NCBI RefSeq assembly: GCF_900113015.1
Contig: NZ_FONV01000012.1
Coordinates: 186,001-250,000 of the forward strand
Direction of reading: 5' to 3'
DNA length: 64,000 nucleotides
From: Actinoplanes philippinensis
GTDB lineage: Bacteria; Actinomycetota; Actinomycetes; Mycobacteriales; Micromonosporaceae
The notes under the pieces are model-generated. The model was not told where the DNA came from. It saw only the letters and a list, made by a program, of their open reading frames with translations, and ran no database searches. The translations under genes were made by a program, and so were the position numbers. Positions 57,227 through 64,000 of the stretch are shown in pieces. Positions within the stretch are counted from its first letter, which is position 1, and the number at the start of each line of letters is the position of its first letter.

Positions 57227-58531
57227 ATGCTGCGTTCTCTCTATTCCGGTATCAGCGGACTCAACGCGCACCAGCGGATGATCGACGTCACGGGCAACAA
57301 CATCGCGAACGTCAACACCACCGGCTACAAGTCGGCCGCGGTGCAGTTCAACGACACCCTGAGCCAGATGATGGGCTCCGGCGGCTCTCCCCAGGACGGT
57401 ATGGCGGGCACCAACCCGGCGCAGGTCGGCCTCGGTGTGCGGGTCGCCGGCATCACCCAGAACTTCAGCCAGGGCTCGGCGCAGACCACCGGCAAGTCCG
57501 GCGACATGATGATCCAGGGCGACGGCTTCTTCATCACCCGCAGCGGCAACGAGAACCTCTACACCCGGGCCGGCTCGTTCTTCTTCGACGCGAACGGCGT
57601 GCTCGCCACCGCGACCGGCGAGCCGGTGCAGGGCTGGACCGCGGTCGACGGCAAGGTCAACTCGGCCGCGAAGCCGGGTGACATCCGGATGCCGCTCGGC
57701 GCGACCATCCCGCCGGAGCGGACCAAGACGATCACGCTCAAGGGCAACCTGAGCAGTGACACCATCCCGGACCCCAACGACGTGGACAACGCCGGCATCG
57801 AGGACCTCGGCGGCTCCCCGCCCAAGCCCGGCTACATCACCACGATCCCGATCAAGGTCTACGACGACCAGGGTGGCACGCACACGGTGACCGCCAAGTT
57901 CACCCGGACCGCGAACGACAACGCGCCGACCCCGCCCACCGAGCCGACGTCGGCCTGGCGTGTGGAGATCTTCGACGAGAACAACGTCTCCCTCACCACC
58001 GGCACCAACCCGCAGACCGTCAACCTGGTCAGCGGCAAGGTCGACCCGACACAGCTGGACAACCTGGGCCAGATGGAGATCGGCGGCTACATGGTCGACA
58101 TGACCGACATCACCTCGTACTCGGGCAACACCGACGCGCGGGTGTTCAGCACCGACGGTCAGGTGGCCGGCGCCCTCACCTCGCTCTCCTACACCGTTTC
58201 CGACAGCGGTGAGATCATCGGCGTCTACAGCAACGGCCTGAAGCAAACGCTGGGCCAGGTCGCGATGGCGACCTTCAAGAACGTCAACGGCCTGGAGAAG
58301 GTCGGCAACTCACTCTTCCGGACCACCGTCAACTCGGGGTACGCGCAGGTCGGCGAACCCGGCAGCGCCGGCATGGGACAGGTCATCTCCGGCGCGCTGG
58401 AGATGTCCAACGTCGACCTCGCGCAGGAGTTCACCAACCTGGTCGTCGCCCAGCGCGGCTTCCAGGCCAACAGCCGCATCATCACCACCTCGGACGAGAT
58501 CCTCCAGGAGCTCGTCAGCATGAAGCGGTAA
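57227..58531 (+). CDS. flgE: Flagellar hook protein FlgE
   Basis: This 434-aa hook subunit has the N-terminal rod/hook motif LRSLYSGISGLNAHQRMIDVTGNNIANVNTTGYK and the C-terminal EFTNLVVAQRGFQANSRIITTSDEILQELVSMKR, the two coiled parts that polymerise. The variable outer domain lies between. AAGGAA is upstream of ATG 57227. Confidence 0.95.
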   Translation: MLRSLYSGISGLNAHQRMIDVTGNNIANVNTTGYKSAAVQFNDTLSQMMGSGGSPQDGMAGTNPAQVGLGVRVAGITQNFSQGSAQTTGKSGDMMIQGDGFFITRSGNENLYTRAGSFFFDANGVLATATGEPVQGWTAVDGKVNSAAKPGDIRMPLGATIPPERTKTITLKGNLSSDTIPDPNDVDNAGIEDLGGSPPKPGYITTIPIKVYDDQGGTHTVTAKFTRTANDNAPTPPTEPTSAWRVEIFDENNVSLTTGTNPQTVNLVSGKVDPTQLDNLGQMEIGGYMVDMTDITSYSGNTDARVFSTDGQVAGALTSLSYTVSDSGEIIGVYSNGLKQTLGQVAMATFKNVNGLEKVGNSLFRTTVNSGYAQVGEPGSAGMGQVISGALEMSNVDLAQEFTNLVVAQRGFQANSRIITTSDEILQELVSMKR

Positions 58532-58549
58532 CACGAGCAGCACCCGGGC

Positions 58550-58581
58550 GGCCGGGACGGGCAGACATGCCCGTCCCGGCC
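58550..58581 (+). terminator. Strong hairpin after flgE
   Basis: GGCCGGGACGGGCA and TGCCCGTCCCGGCC form a perfect 14-bp stem with loop GACA. It separates flgD-flgE from the flbD-motAB genes. Confidence 0.82.
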
Positions 58582-58726
58582 GTTCGTGCGATCCGTACGG
58601 GTGATCACTTCGCACCCGGATCGCGACCGCCTCGATCTCATCGGCAACCGGGATCGGGCCGAAGTAACAGGCGAAGGGCCACGGACGGCCCCCACCAGCC
58701 AAGGACGACCCAAGGACGGAACTGTC

Positions 58727-59014
58727 TTGATCCTCGTAACTCGTATCAACGGTGCCGTGTTCGCCCTGAACCCCGACCTGGTCGAGCGCGTCGACTGCAC
58801 GCCCGACACGGTCGTCACCCTGGTGGACGGCACCAAGTACGTCATCGCCGAGTCCGTGCCCGAATTCATCGACTCGGTGCGTCACTACCGCGCCTCGCTG
58901 ATCGCCCAGGCGAGCCGCATGGAGCCCGAGCCCTCGGCCCTCACCACCTCCTCGTCGTCCTCGGATGACGACCTCGACGCCAAGGTGCTCCCGCTGCACC
59001 GGAAGGAACGCTGA
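58727..59014 (+). CDS. flbD: FlbD-family flagellar protein
   Basis: This 95-aa protein has the FlbD pattern ILVTRINGAVFALNPDLVERVDCTPDTVVTLVDGTKYVIAESV in its first 55 residues, then a Ser/Asp-rich tail. The family is found in Gram-positive and spirochete flagellar operons; its role is unknown. The start is TTG 58727, the only start that fits the family, after AAGGACGGA. Its stop shares a base with the motA ATG (TGATG). Confidence 0.85.
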   Translation: MILVTRINGAVFALNPDLVERVDCTPDTVVTLVDGTKYVIAESVPEFIDSVRHYRASLIAQASRMEPEPSALTTSSSSSDDDLDAKVLPLHRKER

Positions 59015-59805
59015 TGGACCTCGCTAGCATCATCGGTGTGGTCGCCGGCCTGGCGATCGTCTTCACCGTCCAGATCCTGGAGGGCGGCTCGCCCGCCTCC
59101 ATCCTGCTGATTCCCTCGATGCTGCTGGTGTTCGGCGGGGCCTTCGCGGCCGCCATGGCCGGTGGTGTCATGAAGGACGCCGGCGGCTTCGTCAACCAGC
59201 TCAAGAAGGCCTTCACCAACAAGGTCACCCCGCCGACCCAGCTGCTCGACAACGTCGTGAAGCTGGCCGAGCGGGCCCGCCGTGAGGGTCTGCTGGCGCT
59301 CGAGGACGCGGTGAAGACGGTCGAGCACCCCTTCCTGAAGCGCGGTCTGCAGCTGGCCATCGACGGCACCGACCCGGACGAGCTGCACGACATCCTGCAC
59401 GCCGAGGTGTCGGCCAAGAAGAAGTCCGACAAGGCGGGCAAGAAGTTCTTCGAGAACATGGGTGGCTACGCCCCGACGATCGGCATCATCGGCACGGTCA
59501 TGGGCCTGGTCCACGTGCTGGAGAACCTCGACAAGCCGGACACGCTCGGCCACTCGATCGCCGCGGCCTTCGTCGCGACCCTGTGGGGCGTGCTCAGCGC
59601 CAACATCATCTGGCTCCCGATGGCGGCCCGGCTCGACCGGCTCAGCAACATCGAGGCCGAGGAGATGGAGCTGGTCATCGACGGCGTCCTGGCGATCCAG
59701 GCCGGCTCGAACCCGCGTCTGGTGGCCCAGAAGCTGCGCAGTCTCCTCCCGCCCGACGAGATGAAGAAGGCCGAAGCGGCGGCCTCGAGCAAGAAGGCGG
59801 CCTGA
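59014..59805 (+). CDS. motA: Flagellar motor stator protein MotA
   Basis: This 263-aa MotA has four membrane helices (the first two IIGVVAGLAIVFTVQILEG and ILLIPSMLLVFGGAFAAAMAG; the last pair YAPTIGIIGTVMGLVHVLENL and AAAFVATLWGVLSANIIWLPMA). Cytoplasmic ARREGLLALED and VEHPFLKRGLQLAIDG hold the charged residues that contact the rotor. With MotB it forms the ion channel. Confidence 0.95.
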   Translation: MDLASIIGVVAGLAIVFTVQILEGGSPASILLIPSMLLVFGGAFAAAMAGGVMKDAGGFVNQLKKAFTNKVTPPTQLLDNVVKLAERARREGLLALEDAVKTVEHPFLKRGLQLAIDGTDPDELHDILHAEVSAKKKSDKAGKKFFENMGGYAPTIGIIGTVMGLVHVLENLDKPDTLGHSIAAAFVATLWGVLSANIIWLPMAARLDRLSNIEAEEMELVIDGVLAIQAGSNPRLVAQKLRSLLPPDEMKKAEAAASSKKAA

Positions 59806-59810
59806 CCTAG

Positions 59811-60812
59811 ATGAGCAGCGGGGGCGGCAAGCGTAAGCAGAAGCACGAGGAACACGAGGAGCACGTCAACCACGAGCGCTGGCTCGTGTCGTACGCAGAC
59901 ATGCTGACCCTGCTGTTCGTTCTCTTCGTGGTGCTCTTCTCGATGAGTGACGTGAACCAGAAGAAGTTCGCGCAGCTGGCGCAGGGCCTGTCGTCGGGCT
60001 TCGGCTCCAAGAGCGCGGCGTTCAGCGGCAACTACGCCCCGCTGGACGGCGCCTCGAACAACGCCCAGGTGGTGCAGATCGACCCGGGCTCCAACCCGGG
60101 CGACGGCACCTCGGGCACCGAGGGCCTGAACCAGAAGCAGAAGGAAGCGGTCGAGCGGGCCGTGCAGGCCGAGGACCGCAAGAAGGCCTCGGCCAACGCG
60201 GAGAAGGCGGCCAAGGAGGCCGAGGACCTGAAGGCCATCGAACGGAAGATCGCCGACGCGCTGGCGGCACAGAAGATGCTCGGCAGCGCGAAGTTCACGA
60301 TCGACCAGCGCGGCCTGATCGTCACCATCGTGACCAACGAGGTGGTCTTCGCCGGCAACCGGGCGGAGCTGCAGAGCGGCGGCGAGAAGATCCTCGGCGC
60401 GATCGCCCCGACGCTGGCGGACCTGCCCAACAGCATCGAGGTCGACGGCCACACCAACCAGCTCAAGGCCCGGACCACGTTCTACCCGAGCGGCTGGGAG
60501 CTGTCCGCGGCGCGCGCCTCGACGACGGTCCGGTTCTTCACCGACCACGGTCTGCCGAAGAAGCGGCTCAGCGCGGTGGGCTTCTCCGACACCAAGCCGC
60601 TGATCGACCCGAAGGACCCGCGCTCGATCCAGATGAACCGCCGGGTGGACGTCGTAGTCCTCACCCAGCTCACCGCGGACCAGGCGGCGCTGCTGCCGTC
60701 GGCGGCCGGCGAGGACGGGAAGCTGCACACCGGCCAGACCACCGCCGAGTACGAGGCCGAGCAGAAGGCCGCCACCGAGACCACCACGACCACCACCACC
60801 AAGCACGACTGA
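59811..60812 (+). CDS. motB: Flagellar motor stator protein MotB
   Basis: This 333-aa MotB has a His/Glu/Lys-rich N-terminus, one membrane helix with the ion-binding Asp30 (WLVSYADMLTLLFVLFVVLFSMS), and a charged helical plug/linker (EAVERAVQAEDRKKASANAEKAAKEAEDL). An OmpA-like peptidoglycan-binding domain follows (IEVDGHTNQL, GWELSAARASTTVRFF, NRRVDVVVL). A Thr-rich tail closes it. Confidence 0.95.
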   Translation: MSSGGGKRKQKHEEHEEHVNHERWLVSYADMLTLLFVLFVVLFSMSDVNQKKFAQLAQGLSSGFGSKSAAFSGNYAPLDGASNNAQVVQIDPGSNPGDGTSGTEGLNQKQKEAVERAVQAEDRKKASANAEKAAKEAEDLKAIERKIADALAAQKMLGSAKFTIDQRGLIVTIVTNEVVFAGNRAELQSGGEKILGAIAPTLADLPNSIEVDGHTNQLKARTTFYPSGWELSAARASTTVRFFTDHGLPKKRLSAVGFSDTKPLIDPKDPRSIQMNRRVDVVVLTQLTADQAALLPSAAGEDGKLHTGQTTAEYEAEQKAATETTTTTTTKHD

Positions 60813-60829
60813 ACCGAGGGGAGTTCGTA

Positions 60830-61288
60830 ATGGCTGACGAGAAGGAAACGGCCGAGGCGCCGAAGAAGTCCAACAAGATGCTGATGGTGGTCATCGCCCT
60901 CGTGCTGGTCATCCTGGGCGGCGGTGGAGCGGGCGCGTTCTTCATGCTGCGCGGCGACACGGCTTCGGCCGCCGAGGAGAAGCTGGTCAAGGGCGTCGTC
61001 ACCCCGGCCGAGAGCACCATCACGGTGAACCTGGCCGACGGCCACTACCTGAAGCTCGGCTTCGCGGTCCAGCAGACCGAGGACGCCGGCGAGGAGGCGA
61101 TCGACCTGAGCGAGGCCTACCAGCTGGCGATCGACGAGTACACCGGCCGTACGGTCGCCGAGCTCTCCACCGCCGAGGGCCGCGAGGCGATCAAGAAGGA
61201 GCTGGTGGCCAAGATGATCGAGGCCTACACCGAGGACAAGACGAAGATGGTCATGGACGTCTACTACACGTCCTTCGTGACCCAGTAA
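60830..61288 (+). CDS. fliL: Flagellar basal-body protein FliL
   Basis: This 152-aa single-pass protein (helix MLMVVIALVLVILGGGGAGAFFML) has a C-terminal FliL domain (STITVNLADGHYLKLGFAVQQ, then VAKMIEAYTEDKTKMVMDVYYTSFVTQ). It surrounds and supports the stator. It lies 17 bases after motB. Confidence 0.93.
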   Translation: MADEKETAEAPKKSNKMLMVVIALVLVILGGGGAGAFFMLRGDTASAAEEKLVKGVVTPAESTITVNLADGHYLKLGFAVQQTEDAGEEAIDLSEAYQLAIDEYTGRTVAELSTAEGREAIKKELVAKMIEAYTEDKTKMVMDVYYTSFVTQ

Positions 61289-61299
61289 GGCCGTCGTCC

Positions 61300-61327
61300 G
61301 GGCGGGTCTCCTCAACGGGACCCGCCC
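61300..61327 (+). terminator. Hairpin after fliL
   Basis: GGGCGGGT pairs with ACCCGCCC, extended by further pairs to about 11 bp, with a short loop; it lies 11 bases after the fliL stop. Confidence 0.65.
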
Positions 61328-61397
61328 ATCGGTGCGAGAACTGGATGAAAACGCCGCCACGGCTCAGCGGTTCGGTAAGTGAGCCGATGAGGACGAC

Positions 61398-62348
61398 GTG
61401 ACCACCGCTCAGCGATCCCCCGGCAGGATGTCACGTCGCGGCCAAGGCGGGGGCCCGACCGCGTACGACTTCCGGCGTCCCATCAAGCTCTCCCGCGAAC
61501 ACGTCCGTACGCTGCAGATGGTCTTCGAGTCCTATGCGCGTAGCTGCGGCACCCTGCTGACCACCCGGCTCCGGGCGGTCAGCAATGTCAGTCTGATCTC
61601 CATCGAGCAGTTGAACTACGACGAGTACGTCGGCGCGCTCGCCAACCCGACGATCATCGGTGTGGTCACGCTGGACCCGTTGCCCGGCACGGTCCTGCTG
61701 GAGATCGCCCAGTCGGCGGTGATGACCGCGATAGATCACATGCTGGGCGGGCCCGGCGGCAGCCAGCCGGAGCGGCCGCTGACCGAGGTCGAGATGCCGC
61801 TGCTGCGCGGCCTGATGGAGCGCATGCTGGGCGAGCTGCGCTACGGGTTCGAGAGCATGGTGGACATCTCGCCGAAGCTCAAGGAGATCGAGTACAACGC
61901 GCAGTTCCTGCGTGCCCACGCGCCCGGCGACGCCGTGGTGGTGGCCTCGTTCGAGACGAAGATCGGCGCCGAGGAGTGCATCTCCACTCTCTGCCTGCCG
62001 TTCAACACGATCCTGCCGGTGCTGTCGCGTACCGAGGCGATCGTGTTGAGTGCCGCCGAACGCCAGGCCAAGGACACCGCCCTGCGGAACCTGACGGCCG
62101 GACTTTCCGCCGCTCCGATCGACGTAGCAGTGCGATTTCAGCCCATTCGGATGCGTACCGATGACATCGTGGATCTGCGCCCCGGCGACGTGGTCCCGCT
62201 CGGACACGCGACCAGCCGGCCGCTCGAGGTGACCGTGCACGACATCGTCTTCGCTCATGCAGTTCCCGGTAACCAGGGCGCCCGGCTGGCCTGTCTCGTC
62301 GTGCCGTCGCCCAACGAGAGCTCGTCCAAGGAGTCTGGCCGCCCATGA
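61398..62348 (+). CDS. fliM: Flagellar motor switch protein FliM
   Basis: This 316-aa FliM has TAYDFRRPIKLSREHVRTLQMVFESYARSCGTLLTTRLR, the middle CheC-like domain with LEIAQSAVMTAIDHMLGGPGG, and a C-terminal SpoA domain (VAVRFQPIRMRTDDIVDLRPGDVVPLGH). The extreme N-terminal CheY-binding LSQxEIDxLL peptide is not evident, so CheY may dock elsewhere. The start is GTG 61398. It overlaps fliN by 4 bases. Confidence 0.93.
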   Translation: MTTAQRSPGRMSRRGQGGGPTAYDFRRPIKLSREHVRTLQMVFESYARSCGTLLTTRLRAVSNVSLISIEQLNYDEYVGALANPTIIGVVTLDPLPGTVLLEIAQSAVMTAIDHMLGGPGGSQPERPLTEVEMPLLRGLMERMLGELRYGFESMVDISPKLKEIEYNAQFLRAHAPGDAVVVASFETKIGAEECISTLCLPFNTILPVLSRTEAIVLSAAERQAKDTALRNLTAGLSAAPIDVAVRFQPIRMRTDDIVDLRPGDVVPLGHATSRPLEVTVHDIVFAHAVPGNQGARLACLVVPSPNESSSKESGRP

Positions 62349-63097
62349 CAGCGCCCACCATGACCGCGCCTCAGCTGGCGCTCGCCCGGAACGCCGCCGA
62401 GGCCGCGCTGGCCGTCCTGCCCACCAGCCGAGCCCTGGTGGCCGGCGATCCGGTCGTACCGGACGCCGGGACGGTGATCGAGGGCCAGGCGATCACGGCG
62501 CGGTTCACCGGTGCGGCCTCCGGCGAGGTCCTCGTGGTGGTCGGCCAGGACCTGGCGGACGCTCTGCGGGAGAGCCCGCTCGGCGAGCTGGACCTCACCG
62601 CCGCCGTGCGGCCGGCGCTCGAAGCCGCCGCCCGCGTCTTCGGCCCGGTGGTCCTCGACCCCGGCCAGCTGATGGAGCCGGAGATCGCGCTGAGCGCGCT
62701 GGCCGCGAAGGACGGCTCGGTCGCGGTTCCCCTCCAGGACGAGACGGAGGTACGGGCGGTGCTCGCCCTCGCGCTGAGCCAGTGGCCCGGCGCCGAACCG
62801 GGCGCGGTCAACGTCGCGCCGATGTCGGCGCCGAGCCGGCGGGCCTCCGGCCGGGGCGGGCTGGACATGCTGCACGACGTGGAGATGGAGGTCTCGGCCG
62901 AGCTGGGCCGGACCCGGATGAGCGTGCGGGAGCTGCTCTCCCTCACCCCGGGCGCGATCGTCGAGCTGGACCGGGCCGCCGGCAGCCCGGCCGACCTGCT
63001 GGTCAACGGCCGGTTGATCGCGCGGGGCGAGGTCGTCGTCGTGGACGAGAACTTCGGCATCCGGATCACCGAGATCGTCTCGCCGGGCGCGGAGTAA
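62345..63097 (+). CDS. fliN: Flagellar motor switch protein FliN with long N-terminal domain
   Basis: This 250-aa protein has a C-terminal SpoA/FliN domain of about 80 residues (MLHDVEMEVSAELGRTRMSVRELLSLTPGAIVELDRAAGSPADLLVNGRLIARGEVVVVDENFGIRITEIV) after about 165 extra residues. Those look like a CheC-type domain (ITARFTGAASGEVLVVVGQDLADAL, AAVRPALEAAARVFG) without an ExxN pair, so it resembles FliY in layout but probably lacks phosphatase activity. The ATG overlaps the fliM stop. Confidence 0.9.
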   Translation: MTAPTMTAPQLALARNAAEAALAVLPTSRALVAGDPVVPDAGTVIEGQAITARFTGAASGEVLVVVGQDLADALRESPLGELDLTAAVRPALEAAARVFGPVVLDPGQLMEPEIALSALAAKDGSVAVPLQDETEVRAVLALALSQWPGAEPGAVNVAPMSAPSRRASGRGGLDMLHDVEMEVSAELGRTRMSVRELLSLTPGAIVELDRAAGSPADLLVNGRLIARGEVVVVDENFGIRITEIVSPGAE

Positions 63098-63102
63098 CCG
63101 TC

Positions 63103-63525
63103 TTGATCGCGCTCACCCTTCGCGTCATCGCCGCCCTGCTGGTCGTCCTGATGCTGATGTGGCTGCTCGCCAAGGCCGTCCGCCGGCCGTACACGAGCCG
63201 CCGGGACGGGGTGCTCGCGGTGCTCAACCGCCAGCAGCTGAGCCGCGGGTCGGCGGTGGCGGTGGTCCGGGTGGCGGACCGGGCGCTGGTGCTGGGCATC
63301 ACCGAGCAGCAGGTCAGCCTCCTCGGCGAGACGGACATCGACGCCTTCGAGACCGAGCCCGAGGAACATCGGGATCACATGGAGCTGGAGCCCGACGGCC
63401 TGCACGCCAAGCTCCCGGGCCGGCATCCGAGGAGCCTCGGCGGCCGGCTCGACGGCTCCCTGCTCTCCCCGAAGACGTGGACCTCGACCATCGAGTTTCT
63501 CCGCGACCGGACGACGAGGCGATAG
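63103..63525 (+). CDS. fliO: Flagellar export protein FliO
   Basis: This 140-aa protein has one N-terminal membrane helix (LRVIAALLVVLMLMWLLAKAV) and a FliO domain (GVLAVLNRQQLSRGSAVAVVRVADRALVLGITEQQVSLLGE). It helps assemble FliP in the type III export gate. It starts at TTG 63103 with GGAG 8 bases upstream; no ATG or GTG precedes the helix. It is followed by fliP after 2 bases. Confidence 0.82.
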   Translation: MIALTLRVIAALLVVLMLMWLLAKAVRRPYTSRRDGVLAVLNRQQLSRGSAVAVVRVADRALVLGITEQQVSLLGETDIDAFETEPEEHRDHMELEPDGLHAKLPGRHPRSLGGRLDGSLLSPKTWTSTIEFLRDRTTRR

Positions 63526-63527
63526 AC

Positions 63528-64000
63528 ATGGCGAGGCGTGCGCTCGGCCTGCTGATGCTGGTGGCCACCCTGCTCCTGCTGCCGACGGCGGCCGGGGCGG
63601 CGCCCGCGCCGACGCCACCCTCGATCGACATCCGGATCAACGGCACCAACCCGGACGGCAGCCGGCCGGCCGCGTCCCTCGTGATCGTCCTCGGCCTGAC
63701 GCTGCTGTCGGTGGCCCCGGCGTTGCTGCTGCTCTGCACCTGTTTCACCAAGGTCTTCATGGTCCTCGGCATCACCCGCAACGCGCTCGGGCTGACCACC
63801 ATGCCACCCAACCAGGTGCTCGCCGGGCTCGCCCTGTTCCTGAGCCTGTTCATCATGGGCCCGACCATGTCGGCGATAAACGACCAGGGTGTGCAGCCCT
63901 ATCTCAAGGGCGACAAGAGCCAGTCGCAGGCCTTCAAGGACGGTGTCGAGCCGCTGCGCGAGTTCATGTACGAGGTGACCCGCGAGGACGAGCTGGCGCT
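63528..64000 (+). CDS. fliP: Flagellar export protein FliP, 5' part
   Basis: This is the first 157 codons of FliP, cut by the window end. It has a signal-peptide-like start (ALGLLMLVATLLLLPTAAGAAPAP), then the family segment LLSVAPALLLLCTCFTKVFMVLGITRNALGLTTMPPNQVLAGLALFLSLFIM and QPYLKGDKSQSQAFKDGVEPLREFMYE. It forms the core of the export gate with FliQ and FliR. Confidence 0.95.
   Translation, partial: MARRALGLLMLVATLLLLPTAAGAAPAPTPPSIDIRINGTNPDGSRPAASLVIVLGLTLLSVAPALLLLCTCFTKVFMVLGITRNALGLTTMPPNQVLAGLALFLSLFIMGPTMSAINDQGVQPYLKGDKSQSQAFKDGVEPLREFMYEVTREDELA

Noticed and set aside
61383..61390. GCCGATGA upstream of fliM as a FliA -10
   Set aside because: No TAAA-like -35 is found 15-16 bases upstream, and the match overlaps the ribosome-site region of fliM.

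Overview
The window is very GC-rich actinobacterial chromosome. A chemotaxis block, a flagellar hook/motor/switch/export block, mycothiol-type metabolism and many apparently leaderless promoters point to a motile-spore actinomycete such as Actinoplanes or a relative in the Micromonosporaceae. That assignment is inferred from gene content; no rRNA or tRNA gene was seen to confirm it.

Layout. 1-3152: end of pstS, then pstCAB (high-affinity phosphate uptake) and its terminator. 3182-5056: a Nudix hydrolase and a Gfo/Idh/MocA oxidoreductase. 5067-18791 (minus strand): a RiPP gene cluster with the gene set of class V lanthipeptides (lexapeptide, cacaoidin and pristinin type). It holds an APH-like kinase, a HopA1-family protein, four precursor peptides, a methyltransferase, two ABC exporter systems, an F420/flavin-type reductase, a LanD-like cysteine decarboxylase, a pseudokinase-like protein, a fused double M16 peptidase and a GPP34 protein. 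18798-24060 (mostly plus strand): a 405-bp AT-rich divergent control region, a degenerate GT1 glycosyltransferase, a second GPP34 protein, an XRE-type regulator, two small exported proteins and a stand-alone LysR DNA-binding domain. These may belong to the same locus. 24181-48098: housekeeping and accessory genes: PiT phosphate transporter with its DUF47 partner, SigJ-like sigma factor, DinG-like helicase, a HigBA-like toxin-antitoxin pair, Fur-ygfZ, the XRE-HBHA-DUF2516 set known from mycobacteria, macrodomain protein, LacI-GH1, murB and a CAP-domain protein. 48407-56688: orphan response regulator and a tightly coupled chemotaxis operon (cheA, cheW, unknown, cheB, cheR, cheY, cheX, cheY, cheX-like). 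56698-64000: flagellar genes flgD, flgE, flbD, motA, motB, fliL, fliM, fliN, fliO and partial fliP, preceded by a FliA/WhiG-type promoter.

The most interesting system is the RiPP cluster. Its four precursors form two tandem copies of a [hairpin - type 2 peptide - type 1 peptide] cassette. The two type 2 genes share 163 identical bases and the same predicted core, while the two type 1 cores have diverged. Both core types start with a Thr-Ser-x-x-Cys segment and end in Thr-x4-Cys, which suggests an N-terminal methyllanthionine and a C-terminal aminovinyl-methylcysteine ring. A two-component class V lanthipeptide would be new to my knowledge. No YcaO, LanB, LanM, LanC or LanKC gene is present.
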